From the NCBI RefSeq assembly GCF_024519465.1, contig NZ_JALJRW010000011.1:62001-126000 (forward strand): DNA of 64,000 nt. Reading direction: 5' to 3'. The notes under the pieces were generated by a model. The model did no database searches. It was given only the letters and a program-made list of their open reading frames with translations, and had not been told where the DNA came from. Source of the DNA: Stenotrophomonas sp. Ste86 (lineage in GTDB: Bacteria > Pseudomonadota > Gammaproteobacteria > Xanthomonadales > Xanthomonadaceae). Shown here one piece after another: positions 1 to 7,909 of this stretch. Position numbers and translations under genes: made by a program. Each line of letters opens with the position of its first letter. The first letter of the stretch is position 1.

Positions 1-984
1 GATGCCGCGGGCCAGCGCGATGGCGTCGGCGTGGCTGTGGCGCAGAATCGACTCGGCCTGGGCCGGATCGGTGATCAGGCCGACGGCGATCACCGGCATG
101 CGCAGCTTCTGCGCCTTGATCGCTTCAGCGAACGGCACCTGGTAGCCCGGCGACAACGGAATCTGCTGGCGCGGATCATTGCCGCCGCTGGAGACATGCA
201 GGAACTGGCAGCCGCGCCCGTCCAGCACATGCGCCAGCGTGGTGGTCTGCTCGATATCCCAGCCGCCGGCGACCCAATCGCTGGCCGAGATGCGCACGCC
301 CACCGCGATGCGGTCGGACACGGCCTCGCGCACGGCATCGAACACGCGCACCAGCAGGCGCATGCGGTTCTGCAGCGAGCCGCCGTATTCGTCCTCGCGC
401 TTGTTGCTCAGCGGCGACAGGAACTGGTGCAGCAGGTACCCGTGCGCGGCATGCAGTTCGATCAGGTCCAAGCCGATGCGTTCGGCGCGCTGTGCGGCGA
501 CCACGAACGCCTCCACCACCGCATCGATGCCGGCACTGTCCAGCGCCTGCGGGGCCGGATCGGTGGGGCTGAAGGGAATGGCCGAGGGCGCGTAGGTGGT
601 CCAGGCGCGCGGGTCGGAGGCCGGCAGCGCGCCGCCGCCTTCCCACGGTCGCGCCGAGGACGCCTTGCGACCGGCATGGGCCAGCTGCACGCCGATGGGC
701 ATCGGCGACCAGCGCTTCACCGCGTCGATCACGTGCTTGAGCGCGGCTTCGGTTGCATCGTTCCACAGGCCCAGGTCGGCCCAGCTGATGCGGCCTTCGG
801 GCAGCACGGCGGTAGCCTCCAGGATCAGCAGGCCGGCGCCGGACTGGGACAGCTGGCCCAGGTGGATCTGGTGCCAGTCGTTGGCCAGACCATCGGTGGA
901 GGAGTACTGGCACATCGGCGCGATGACGATGCGGTTGGCCAGCGACAGCGGGCCAAAGGACACGGGGGAGAAAAGCTGGCTCAA
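1..984 (-). CDS. NADH:flavin oxidoreductase, Old Yellow Enzyme family (C-terminus cut by window edge)
   Basis: FMN-dependent ene-reductase of the YqjM/XenA-like branch, which reduces activated C=C bonds with NAD(P)H in the cytoplasm. The reverse-strand translation begins SQLFSPVSFGPLSLANRIVI and contains APMCQYSSTDG with the active-site Cys typical of this branch. It also has NDWHQIHLG, QLAHAGRKAS and the FMN-barrel segment ELHAAHGYLLHQFLSPLSNK followed by DEYGGSLQNR. The only plausible start is a TTG at 982-984, because no ATG or GTG lies in frame in the short stretch upstream that I read. About 328 codons are present, and family members are near 340-370, so only the last part of the barrel is missing beyond position 1. 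The substrate cannot be told from sequence. Confidence 0.9.
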   Translation of the reverse strand, partial: MSQLFSPVSFGPLSLANRIVIAPMCQYSSTDGLANDWHQIHLGQLSQSGAGLLILEATAVLPEGRISWADLGLWNDATEAALKHVIDAVKRWSPMPIGVQLAHAGRKASSARPWEGGGALPASDPRAWTTYAPSAIPFSPTDPAPQALDSAGIDAVVEAFVVAAQRAERIGLDLIELHAAHGYLLHQFLSPLSNKREDEYGGSLQNRMRLLVRVFDAVREAVSDRIAVGVRISASDWVAGGWDIEQTTTLAHVLDGRGCQFLHVSSGGNDPRQQIPLSPGYQVPFAEAIKAQKLRMPVIAVGLITDPAQAESILRHSHADAIALARGI

Positions 985-1105
985 GTGGGGGACTCTGGCG
1001 AATGCGGAAAACCGGACGCTATTGCACTCCTGCTGGGCCTGCGAGGCAACCGTGTCGATGGATCACAGTTTCGCGGTGGCACACGTGGGGCGGCACCGTC
1101 GGCCC

Positions 1106-1927
1106 TCAGGCGTTGGCCGCCGACGGCAGCAGGAAGGCCAGGGCCGGGGCACAGGGCTGCTCGATCTTGAGGCTGAGCAGCGCATCGGCGCGGGTGCGGC
1201 CCAGGTTGAGCGCGGCCACCGGCAGGCCGGCCGTCGCGGCCGCCTGGACGAAACGGAAGCCGGAATAGACCATCAGCGAGGAGCCAACCACCAGCACGGC
1301 ATCGGCCTGGGCCAGGTGGGCGTGGACGGCGGCGACGCGCTCGCGGGGCACGCTTTCGCCGAAAAAGACCACATCCGGCTTGAGGAGGCCGCCGCACTGC
1401 GGGCAGGCCGGGACCTGGAAAGCGCTGAAATCCACGCCCTCCAGATCGGCATCGCCATCGGGGGCCTGGGCGGCGTCGAGCCGGTCCCAGCCAGGGTTGT
1501 GGTCGAGCAGGCGTTGCTGGAACGCATCGCGCGGGGTGCGCGCCTCGCAGCCCATGCAGCGCACCTGGTCCAGCCTGCCGTGCAGGTCGATGACCGCCTG
1601 GCTGCCGGCGCACTGGTGCAGGCGGTCGACGTTCTGGGTGAGCAGCACCTCGAGCTGGCCGCGCGCTTCGAGTGCGGCCAGGGCGGCATGGGTGCCGTTG
1701 GGGTGTGCCTGGCCGAAGCGCGGCCAACCCAGCAGGCTGCGCGCCCAGTAGCGCTGGCGGGTGGCCAGCTCGCCCATGAAGGCCTGGTAGGTCACCGGCG
1801 GGGTGCGCTTCCACTGGCCATCGGCATCGCGGTAATCGGGGATACCCGAATCGGTGCTGCAGCCGGCGCCGGTGAGGACGAACAGGCGTTGGGCACGGTC
1901 GATGAAGTCGGCGAGCGGGCTGGACAT
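1106..1927 (-). CDS. NAD-dependent protein deacylase, class II sirtuin (SIR2 family)
   Basis: Removes acyl groups from lysines using NAD+, releasing nicotinamide. The 273-residue product starts at the ATG at 1925-1927 (MSSPLADFIDRAQRLFVLTG). A longer in-frame opening upstream is low-complexity and lies in the neighbouring gene's 3' end. Visible motifs are GAGCSTDSGIPDYRD (residues 20-34), TQNVDRLH (97-104), the catalytic His in DLHG (H116), zinc pairs CMGC and CPQC, and GSSLMVYS. The GAGCSTDSGIPDYR form is that of class II (SIRT4-like) sirtuins rather than the short CobB type, so deacylation other than deacetylation is possible. It lies 40 bases downstream of the thioesterase gene on the same strand, so cotranscription is likely. 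Confidence 0.93.
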   Translation of the reverse strand: MSSPLADFIDRAQRLFVLTGAGCSTDSGIPDYRDADGQWKRTPPVTYQAFMGELATRQRYWARSLLGWPRFGQAHPNGTHAALAALEARGQLEVLLTQNVDRLHQCAGSQAVIDLHGRLDQVRCMGCEARTPRDAFQQRLLDHNPGWDRLDAAQAPDGDADLEGVDFSAFQVPACPQCGGLLKPDVVFFGESVPRERVAAVHAHLAQADAVLVVGSSLMVYSGFRFVQAAATAGLPVAALNLGRTRADALLSLKIEQPCAPALAFLLPSAANA

Positions 1928-1967
1928 GCTGATCAGGTGGGGGCGTGCGGCGGCGAACCCAATCCGC

Positions 1968-2381
1968 TTACGGGCCGGGGATGGCGTCGGGCAGCGGCGG
2001 CACGGCGGTGGGATGGCCGTCGGCATCCAGGGCGATCATGACGAAATGGCCGCGGGTGCAGAGCTTGCGCTCGCCGGTGTGGAGGTCTTCGGCGATCAGC
2101 TCCACTTCCACCTTCATCGAGCTGCGGCCGACCTCGGCGATGCGGCCGATGGTCTCGACCATCTGGCCGATGCGGATGGGCAGCTTGAAGTCGACCTGGT
2201 CCGAGCGCGCGGTGACCACGGTGCGGCGCGAGTAGCGGGCAGCGGCGAGGAAGGCGGCCTTGTCCATCCAGGCCAGCGCCTGGCCACCGAACAGGGTGCC
2301 GAGGTGGTTGGTGTGGTTGGGGAAGACGATCTCGGCCATGCTGATTTCAGTGGGCGGGATGGGGTCGGGGGTGGAGGACAT
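1968..2381 (-). CDS. acyl-CoA thioesterase, single hotdog domain (YciA/BACH type)
   Basis: Hydrolyses acyl-CoA to free acid and CoA. The 137-residue product starts at the ATG at 2379-2381. It has the family segment FPNHTNHLGTLFGGQALAWM, in which Asn/His and the following Gly-rich turn precede the active-site helix. Later come DQVDFKLPIRIGQMVE and a VEVELIAEDL strand. Length fits one hotdog domain, which would work as a multimer. The frame stays open upstream to 2753, but that part is Pro/Arg-rich repeat-derived translation through the palindromic elements at 2476-2766, so it is not coding. Substrate chain length is not readable from sequence. Confidence 0.9.
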   Translation of the reverse strand: MSSTPDPIPPTEISMAEIVFPNHTNHLGTLFGGQALAWMDKAAFLAAARYSRRTVVTARSDQVDFKLPIRIGQMVETIGRIAEVGRSSMKVEVELIAEDLHTGERKLCTRGHFVMIALDADGHPTAVPPLPDAIPGP

Positions 2382-2475
2382 GGGGGTGGCCGGTGTGAGG
2401 GGAGTCGGCGCGGATGATACGGCAGGGGGTGGGGTGGGTGTGTCGGGTTGTTGGCGTTTTGTCTGCCATCGCGTG

Positions 2476-2581
2476 GAGAAGGCTGGGCCCCCGTTGCAGG
2501 ACACGCCGCAAGTACGTCCTGTAGGCTCGCATGCGCCATCCATGGCGCATGACGGTCCTGCAACGGGGGCCCAACCTTCTC
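2476..2581. repeat. 106-bp inverted-repeat element with nested hairpin
   Basis: Two 27-base arms (2476-2502 and 2555-2581) are inverted copies with a single mismatch. They enclose a second perfect palindrome, ATGCGCCAT-CC-ATGGCGCAT, at 2531-2550. The gene-free stretch 2382-2836 holds this element, three SMAG-like repeats and a terminator, and I see no gene in it. The element has no coding potential and resembles a non-autonomous REP/MITE-type sequence. Its mobility is inferred, not shown. Confidence 0.75.
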
Positions 2582-2655
2582 TGGACGGTTTGCCTGCGCG
2601 CGGATGCGAGAGCGGGTTGGCTGGGTGGGCACGGATCTGGGGGACGGGGAGAAGA

Positions 2656-2766
2656 GCAGCCGAGCGTGGCTCGGCTCTACCGGGGGCTGCGTCCGGGTAG
2701 AGCCACCCCATGGGTGGCTGCCTCGTAATCCAGCACCGCGCGCAGCCACCCATGGGGTGGCTTTAC
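2656..2766. repeat. three SMAG (GTAG-type REP) repeats
   Basis: Copies at 2656-2680 (inverted), 2697-2721 (direct) and 2742-2766 (inverted). Each begins, in its own orientation, with GTAG or GTAA followed by a short imperfect palindrome such as AGCCACCCCATGGGTGGCT. The second and third form a head-to-head pair able to fold into one long stem. GTAG-headed palindromes are typical of Stenotrophomonas SMAG elements, which RAYT-type transposases are thought to mobilise. Confidence 0.8.
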
Positions 2767-2784
2767 CGCCGCCGCTCGGAAACG

Positions 2785-2813
2785 AAAAACCCCGGCGCGT
2801 GGCCGGGGTTTTT
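2785..2813 (-). terminator. rho-independent terminator for nrdB (probably bidirectional)
   Basis: Perfect 12-bp stem AAAAACCCCGGC / GCCGGGGTTTTT with a 5-base loop, 24 bases past the nrdB stop. The A-tract on one side and T-tract on the other would let it work in both directions. Confidence 0.85.
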
Positions 2814-2836
2814 CGTTGACGCGTGTGGCGCTGGAA

Positions 2837-3856
2837 TCAGAACGACATGTCGAACGAGACTTCGCCCTTCACACCCACCTGGTAGGCCGAGGAGCGGCGT
2901 TCGAAGAAGTTGGTCAGCTCCTGCACGTCCTGCAGCTCCATGAAGCTCAGCGGGTTGCGCACGTTGTACTTGCGCTCCATGCCCAGGCGGTGGAAATGGT
3001 TGTCGGCGCAATGCTGCAGGTACTGGCGCATGTCGCGGGTGGAAATGCCGGCCACGCCGCCGGACAGCACGTCCTCGGCGAACTGCACTTCGCATTCGAT
3101 CGCCTCGGCCAGCATGTCATACACCTGCTGCTTCATCGCATCGTCGAACAGGTCCGGCTCTTCCTCGCGGATCACGTCCACGCACTCGAAGGCGAACTCC
3201 ATGTGCGCGCTCTCGTCGCGGAACACCCAGTTGGTGCCCGAGGCCAGGCCGTTGAGCAGGCCGCGCGAACGGAAGTAGTACACGTAAGCGAAGGCGGCAA
3301 AGAAGAACAGGCCTTCGATGCAGGCGGCAAAGCAGATCTGGTTGAGCAGGAACTGGCGGCGCTCGTCGCGGGTTTCGATGCGCTTGAGGTCTTGGATCGA
3401 GTCGATCCACTTGAAGCAGAAGTCGGCCTTCTTCTTGATCGAGTCGATGTTCTCCACCGCCGCGAACGCCTTGACGCGCTCGTCCGGGTCCGGCAGGTAG
3501 TTGTCGAGCAGGGTCAGGTAGAACTGCACGTGCAGCGCTTCTTCGTACAGCTGGCGCGACAGGTACATGCGCGCTTCGGGCGCGTTCAAGTGCTGGTACA
3601 GGTTCAGCACCAGGTTGTTGGACACAATCGAATCGCCGGTGGCGAAGAACGCGACCAGGCGGTGGATCAGGTGGCGCTCGCCCGGCGACATCTTGCTGTG
3701 CAGGTCGCTGATGTCGATCTGGAAGTTGATTTCCTCGACCGTCCAGGTGTTCTTGATCGCATTGCGATACATGTCATAGAACTGCGGGTAGCGCATCGGG
3801 CGCAGGGTCAGTTCAAAACCTGGATCGAGCAACATCTGGTTTGGCTTGTCTGCCAT
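2837..3856 (-). CDS. nrdB: ribonucleoside-diphosphate reductase class Ia, beta subunit
   Basis: Small subunit that holds the diiron centre and tyrosyl radical needed by NrdA to make dNDPs under aerobic conditions. The 339-residue product has the expected ligands: D75 (ATGDSIVS), E106 and H109 (EEALHVQFY), E181 (CIEGLFF), and E215 and H218 (RDESAHME). Tyr113 lies seven residues after E106, exactly the E. coli E115/Y122 spacing, so the radical Tyr is present. The C-terminus SFDMSF is the tail that docks onto the large subunit. It lies 234 bases downstream of nrdA on the same strand, with a SMAG-like palindrome and a GC hairpin between. A strong terminator follows it. Confidence 0.97.
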   Translation of the reverse strand: MADKPNQMLLDPGFELTLRPMRYPQFYDMYRNAIKNTWTVEEINFQIDISDLHSKMSPGERHLIHRLVAFFATGDSIVSNNLVLNLYQHLNAPEARMYLSRQLYEEALHVQFYLTLLDNYLPDPDERVKAFAAVENIDSIKKKADFCFKWIDSIQDLKRIETRDERRQFLLNQICFAACIEGLFFFAAFAYVYYFRSRGLLNGLASGTNWVFRDESAHMEFAFECVDVIREEEPDLFDDAMKQQVYDMLAEAIECEVQFAEDVLSGGVAGISTRDMRQYLQHCADNHFHRLGMERKYNVRNPLSFMELQDVQELTNFFERRSSAYQVGVKGEVSFDMSF

Positions 3857-4030
3857 GGGGATTTCCTTGGTTCAGTGGCGGCGTCCCGATCGGGGAAGCG
3901 TCGAAAGACCCGCGCGTGTGCGCGACGGGCTTCCGGCACCGCGGGCAGAGGCAACGCCCGGCGGTGTCAGCGTGTTTGGGGTGGAGCGGTGAAGCAGCCG
4001 GGCCGGGCCCGGCGGTGTCGATCATTTTTT

Positions 4031-4082
4031 CGTACCCACCAACGGTGGGTACCTACCCAAGGTTGCCGGCCCAGTGGGCCGG
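4031..4082. repeat. SMAG-like palindrome and GC hairpin between nrdA and nrdB
   Basis: 4031-4056 carries CGTACCCACCAACGGTGGGT followed by ACCTAC, an inverted GTAG-headed palindrome. 4063-4082 is a second stem, GCCGGCCC / GGGCCGGC, just past the nrdA stop. Such stems can stabilise the upstream message, so nrdA and nrdB may be cotranscribed but separately stable. This is inferred. Confidence 0.6.
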
Positions 4083-4090
4083 CACGCCTT

Positions 4091-6502
4091 TTATTGGCAC
4101 GCCTCGCAGCTTTCCGGGTTTTCCAGCGAGCAGGCTACGGCTTCGTCCGGGGTGAACACCTTCTCCGGTGCGGCATGCGAGCCCTGGCTGATCGTGGTCT
4201 TGGCGATCTTGGTGGCCGGGCGCGAGCGCAGGTAGTAGGTGGTCTTGATGCCCTGCTTCCAGGCGTACATGTACATGGAAGACATCGCGCCGATGTTCGG
4301 GCTTTCCATGAACAGGTTGAGCGAGGCGGACTGGTCGATGAACGCGCCGCGGTCGGCGGCCATGTCGATCAGCGACCGCATCGGCAGTTCCCAGGCGGTG
4401 CGGTAGATGTGGCGCAGGGTTTCCGGGATCTGGGCGATGCCCTGGATCGACCCTTCGGCCATCTTGATCGCGTCGCGCATTTCCGGCGTCCAGTGGCCCA
4501 GCTTCTTCAGCTCGGTCACCAGGTAGCGGTTGACCTGCAGGAAGTCGCCGGACAGGGTTTCGCGCTTGAACAGGTTGGACACCTGCGGCTCGACGCACTC
4601 GTAGCAACCGGCGATCGAGGCGATGGTCGCGGTCGGGGCGATGGCGATCAGCAGCGAGTTGCGCAGGCCATGTTCCTTGATGCGCTCACGCAGGGCATCC
4701 CAGCGCGCGGTGTCTTCGGGCACCACGTTCCAGGCGTCGAACTGCAGCTCCCCGCTGGCCGCACGGGTGTCGGCGAAGGACGGGTGCTTGCCGCGCTCCT
4801 GGGCCAGTTCGCACGAGGTTTCCAGGGCGTGGAAGTAGATCGCTTCGGCGATCTTCTTCGACAGCGCGCGGGCTTCGGCACTGTCGAAGGCCAGGCGCTT
4901 GCGGAAGAACACGTCCTGCAGGCCCATGCAGCCCAGGCCGACCGGACGCCAGCGCAGGTTGCCGCGGCGGGCGGTTTCGATCGGGTAGAAGTTCAGGTCG
5001 ATGACGCGGTCGAGCTGGCGCACGGCCAGGCGCACGGTGTCGGCCAGCTTGTCGAAATCGAACTCGCCGTGGGCATCGAAATGGTTGCCCAGGTTGATCG
5101 AGCCCAGGTTGCACACCGCGGTCTCTTCGGCCGAGGTGATCTCCAGGATTTCGGTGCACAGGTTGGACAGGTGGATGACGTTGCCCGGACGCAGGGTCTG
5201 GTTGCTGGCGCGGTTGCACTTGTCCTTGAAGGTCATCCAGCCGTTGCCGGTCTCGGCCAGGGTACGCATCATCCGCGAGTACAGCTTGCGCGCGGAGATG
5301 GTGCGCTGGGCCTTGCCCTGGGCTTCGGCCTGCAGGTAGGCCTGCTCGAAGGCTTCGCCGAACAGGTCGGTGAACTCGGGCACCACGCTGGGATCGAACA
5401 GCGACCATTCCTGGTCGCTCTCCACCCGCTGCATGAACAGGTCGGGGATCCAGTTGGCCAGGTTCAGGTTGTGCGCACGGCGCGATTCGTCGCCGGTGTT
5501 GTCACGCAGTTCGAGGAAGTCCTCGATGTCGGCGTGCCAGGTTTCCAGGTACACACAGGCCGCGCCCTTGCGCTTGCCGCCCTGGTTCACCGCGGCCACG
5601 GACGAGTCCATGGTCTTCAGCCACGGCACGATGCCGTTGGAATGGCCGTTGGTCGACTTGATCAGCGAGCCACGCGAACGCACGCGGCTGTAGCTGACGC
5701 CGATACCGCCGCTGAACTTGGACAGCTGGGCGATGTCGCCGTACTTGGCGTAGATCGACTCCAGCGAATCCTGCGGCGAGTCCAGCAGGAAGCACGAGGA
5801 CAGCTGCTCATGCGTGGTGCCGGAGTTGAACAGGGTCGGGCTGGACGGCAGGTAGTCCAGGTTGCCCATGCGCTTGTACAGCGCCAGGGTTTCCGGCACG
5901 TCTTCACTCAGCGCGCTGGCGATGCGCAGGAAGAACTGCTGCGGGGTCTCGATCACCTTGCGGGTATGCGGATGGCGCAGCAGGTAGCGGTCGTACAGGG
6001 TACGCAGGCCGAAGTAATCGAAATGCAGGTCCAGCGACGGATCGATGGCGTCGTTGAGCTTGCGGGCGTTGATCTGCACGAAGTCCAGCAGGCGCGCGTT
6101 GATCAGGCCCACTTCGTGGCCACGACCGACCGACTGGGAGAACGCGTGGATTTCCTGGCCGGACACTTCCTTGGCGATGAAGTTGGCCAGCAGGCGCGCA
6201 GCCAGGCGGCCGTACTCGGGCTCTTCACCGATCAGCAGGGCGGCGGTGCGGATGGACAGCTCGTCCAGCTCCTGGGTGGTGGCGCCGTTGTACAGGCCGG
6301 AGATGGTGCGGGTGGCCACGCGCATCGGGTCCACGGCATGCAGGCCCTCGCAGCAGCGCTGCACCGCACGCACGATCTTGTTCAGGTCCACCAGTTCGGT
6401 AGTGCCGTTGCGCTTGGTGACGCTCATGGCGTTGGCCGTGGGCGGCGAGGTCAGAAGGAACTCGCTTTCCTGCTCGGTGGCTGCGCTGGTTTCGGTGCTC
6501 AC
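4091..6502 (-). CDS. nrdA: ribonucleoside-diphosphate reductase class Ia, alpha subunit
   Basis: Large catalytic subunit that reduces all four NDPs. I place the start at the GTG at 6500-6502, which follows an AAGAGG ribosome site by 8 bases and gives 803 residues. An in-frame extension to 6685 reads through a structured leader and looks non-coding. The N-terminus has an ATP-cone (VTKRNGTTELVDLNKIVRAV), the allosteric on/off site. Active-site features are the Cys in LSSCFLLD, the N-x-C-x-E radical motif in NLCTEILEI, and the partner Cys in AVCNLGSINL. The C-terminus ESCEACQ provides the CxxC shuttle reduced by thioredoxin or glutaredoxin. It is followed by nrdB. Confidence 0.96.
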   Translation of the reverse strand: MSTETSAATEQESEFLLTSPPTANAMSVTKRNGTTELVDLNKIVRAVQRCCEGLHAVDPMRVATRTISGLYNGATTQELDELSIRTAALLIGEEPEYGRLAARLLANFIAKEVSGQEIHAFSQSVGRGHEVGLINARLLDFVQINARKLNDAIDPSLDLHFDYFGLRTLYDRYLLRHPHTRKVIETPQQFFLRIASALSEDVPETLALYKRMGNLDYLPSSPTLFNSGTTHEQLSSCFLLDSPQDSLESIYAKYGDIAQLSKFSGGIGVSYSRVRSRGSLIKSTNGHSNGIVPWLKTMDSSVAAVNQGGKRKGAACVYLETWHADIEDFLELRDNTGDESRRAHNLNLANWIPDLFMQRVESDQEWSLFDPSVVPEFTDLFGEAFEQAYLQAEAQGKAQRTISARKLYSRMMRTLAETGNGWMTFKDKCNRASNQTLRPGNVIHLSNLCTEILEITSAEETAVCNLGSINLGNHFDAHGEFDFDKLADTVRLAVRQLDRVIDLNFYPIETARRGNLRWRPVGLGCMGLQDVFFRKRLAFDSAEARALSKKIAEAIYFHALETSCELAQERGKHPSFADTRAASGELQFDAWNVVPEDTARWDALRERIKEHGLRNSLLIAIAPTATIASIAGCYECVEPQVSNLFKRETLSGDFLQVNRYLVTELKKLGHWTPEMRDAIKMAEGSIQGIAQIPETLRHIYRTAWELPMRSLIDMAADRGAFIDQSASLNLFMESPNIGAMSSMYMYAWKQGIKTTYYLRSRPATKIAKTTISQGSHAAPEKVFTPDEAVACSLENPESCEACQ

Positions 6503-7069
6503 GGCGTTTTCCTCTTGGCGTGATTTGGGGTCGTACAGCGTCACCTGCGTGGCAGGCGCCGGACCGGTGCACGGACTCCCAGAGTGGACCTGTGGCGTCG
6601 CAAGGGCCGCGACTGCGCAGGCAGGCCTGCGTGGCGGTTTCCTTGCGTTACAGGTCCCCTCCCCCGGGAGTGGTGCGACCGGCACCGCACGCTGTACTTA
6701 CGTGCGGTTGTCAGTAGGTCTTCAGGCCATCGGCGTGAAGGCGAACTACCCGTCGACTTGTGGTCGCCGGTACCGACGGCCACAAGATAGTGGGGGTACC
6801 AGGTGTCGTCAACGCCAAATGTAGTGAAATTGGCCAATCCCTTGGGGCGCAAGGATTCGCATTTGGGACGCGCCGACGAACGGTCTGGACCTGTCGAAAC
6901 CGAGTGCGCAGTCAAGGCCGGAACAGCCACGTCCGGTGAGAAACAGGCAGGCCGAAAACAGAACGACGGCATCACGCGGCGCTAACGAACAGACGGCGGT
7001 CAGGGTGACTTCCGACCCGCGCAGGCGGTCCAGCCCGGTGCCACGCTCGCCCTGCCCCTTTCCTGCCCG
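6503..7069. promoter_or_regulatory. divergent intergenic region and structured nrdA leader
   Basis: 567 bases without a credible gene lie between nrdA (leftward) and the DUF2884 gene (rightward). Inverted repeats cluster here. One 8-bp stem pairs ACCGCACG (6684-6691) with CGTGCGGT (6701-6708), an overlapping GGTGC/GCACC stem sits at 6672-6686, and CTTGTGG (6757-6763) faces CCACAAG (6780-6786). The last pair recalls half-sites of NrdR boxes, but spacing does not match the consensus. I found no cobalamin riboswitch motifs. Promoter boxes could not be assigned with confidence. Confidence 0.4.
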
Positions 7070-7897
7070 ATGCCCATGCGCCTGCCCGTGACCGGATGTC
7101 TGTTGTTGAGCCTGGCCGTGGCCGCCACCGCGATGGCCGGAGAGAACACGCCGCCGGCGCTGTCCTCGCGCCAGTGCGGGGTCGGCACGCCCTACAACGT
7201 ACTGGTGGACAGTGGCGGGATCTGGCTGCGCAACCGCGACCAGGTCCCGGCGGAGATCTTCTTCCACGACGGCGAACTCAATATCGACCGCCAGCCGATC
7301 CCGGTCAGTGCCGCCGATGCCCAGCGCCTGCGCCAGCTCGAGTGGGGCACCCGGCAGCTGGTCCCGGCCGTGGCCGGGGTGGCCGGCGAGTCGGTGGACA
7401 TCGCCTTTGATGCATTGGGGGCCACGGTGGAGATCATGACCGGCAGCCGCGGCAAGGCGCGCCAGGTGGAAACCTTGCGCAAGGATGCCCACGACTACGT
7501 CGGCCGTACGCTGGGCCGTGGCATCTGGGAGCAGGACCTGTTCGGCGAACAGTTCGAGGCCCGCATCGAACACGCCGCCGAATCGATGTCCGGCGCGCTG
7601 GCCCGCGGGGTGATGTGGTCGACGCTGACCGGCGGCGCGGACCGCATCGAAGCCCGCGCCGAGAAGATGGAGGCCGACCTGGACCGCCGGATGGAGGCCC
7701 GCGGCCAGGCGCTGGAGGCGCAGGCCCAGTCGCTGTGCAGCCAGGTGCTGGCGCTGGATGCGCTGCAGCAGTCGCTGGAAGTGCGCTACCAGGGCAAGGC
7801 CCTGGCGATGATGGTGATGGACCGCGACGAGGACGCCGCCCCGGTCATCGCCCATGAGCAGCCGCGCGGCGATGCCCTGGCGCTGCCGAAACCGTAA
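7070..7897 (+). CDS. periplasmic DUF2884 (YggN-like) protein
   Basis: 275 residues with a cleavable signal peptide (MRLPVTGCLLLSLAVAATAMA). Translation could begin at the first ATG (7070) or two codons later (7076). The mature part has the YggN/DUF2884 pattern: a short CGVGTPYNVLVDSGGIWL strand region with one Cys, a long helical C-terminal half rich in Ala, Glu and Arg (IEARAEKMEADLDRRMEARG), and a second Cys in SLCSQVL. The helical part may form a coiled coil. No enzymatic motif is visible and the role of the family is unknown. It is divergent from nrdA and is followed on the opposite strand by zapE. Confidence 0.8.
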   Translation: MPMRLPVTGCLLLSLAVAATAMAGENTPPALSSRQCGVGTPYNVLVDSGGIWLRNRDQVPAEIFFHDGELNIDRQPIPVSAADAQRLRQLEWGTRQLVPAVAGVAGESVDIAFDALGATVEIMTGSRGKARQVETLRKDAHDYVGRTLGRGIWEQDLFGEQFEARIEHAAESMSGALARGVMWSTLTGGADRIEARAEKMEADLDRRMEARGQALEAQAQSLCSQVLALDALQQSLEVRYQGKALAMMVMDRDEDAAPVIAHEQPRGDALALPKP

Positions 7898-7909
7898 ACC
7901 GCCGCCCGG

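Noticed and set aside
2816..6523. A very long rightward open frame (over 1200 codons) opposite nrdB and nrdA
   Set aside because: It is the antisense of two well-identified genes. Long antisense frames are a by-product of high G+C codon bias, and the translation has no domain logic.
6541..6720. Possible cobalamin riboswitch upstream of nrdA
   Set aside because: I looked for the B12 box and the conserved core and found neither. The gene is a class Ia (B12-independent) reductase.
6757..6786. NrdR box pair
   Set aside because: Half-sites resemble NrdR arms, but the internal length and centre-to-centre distance do not fit the consensus tandem boxes.
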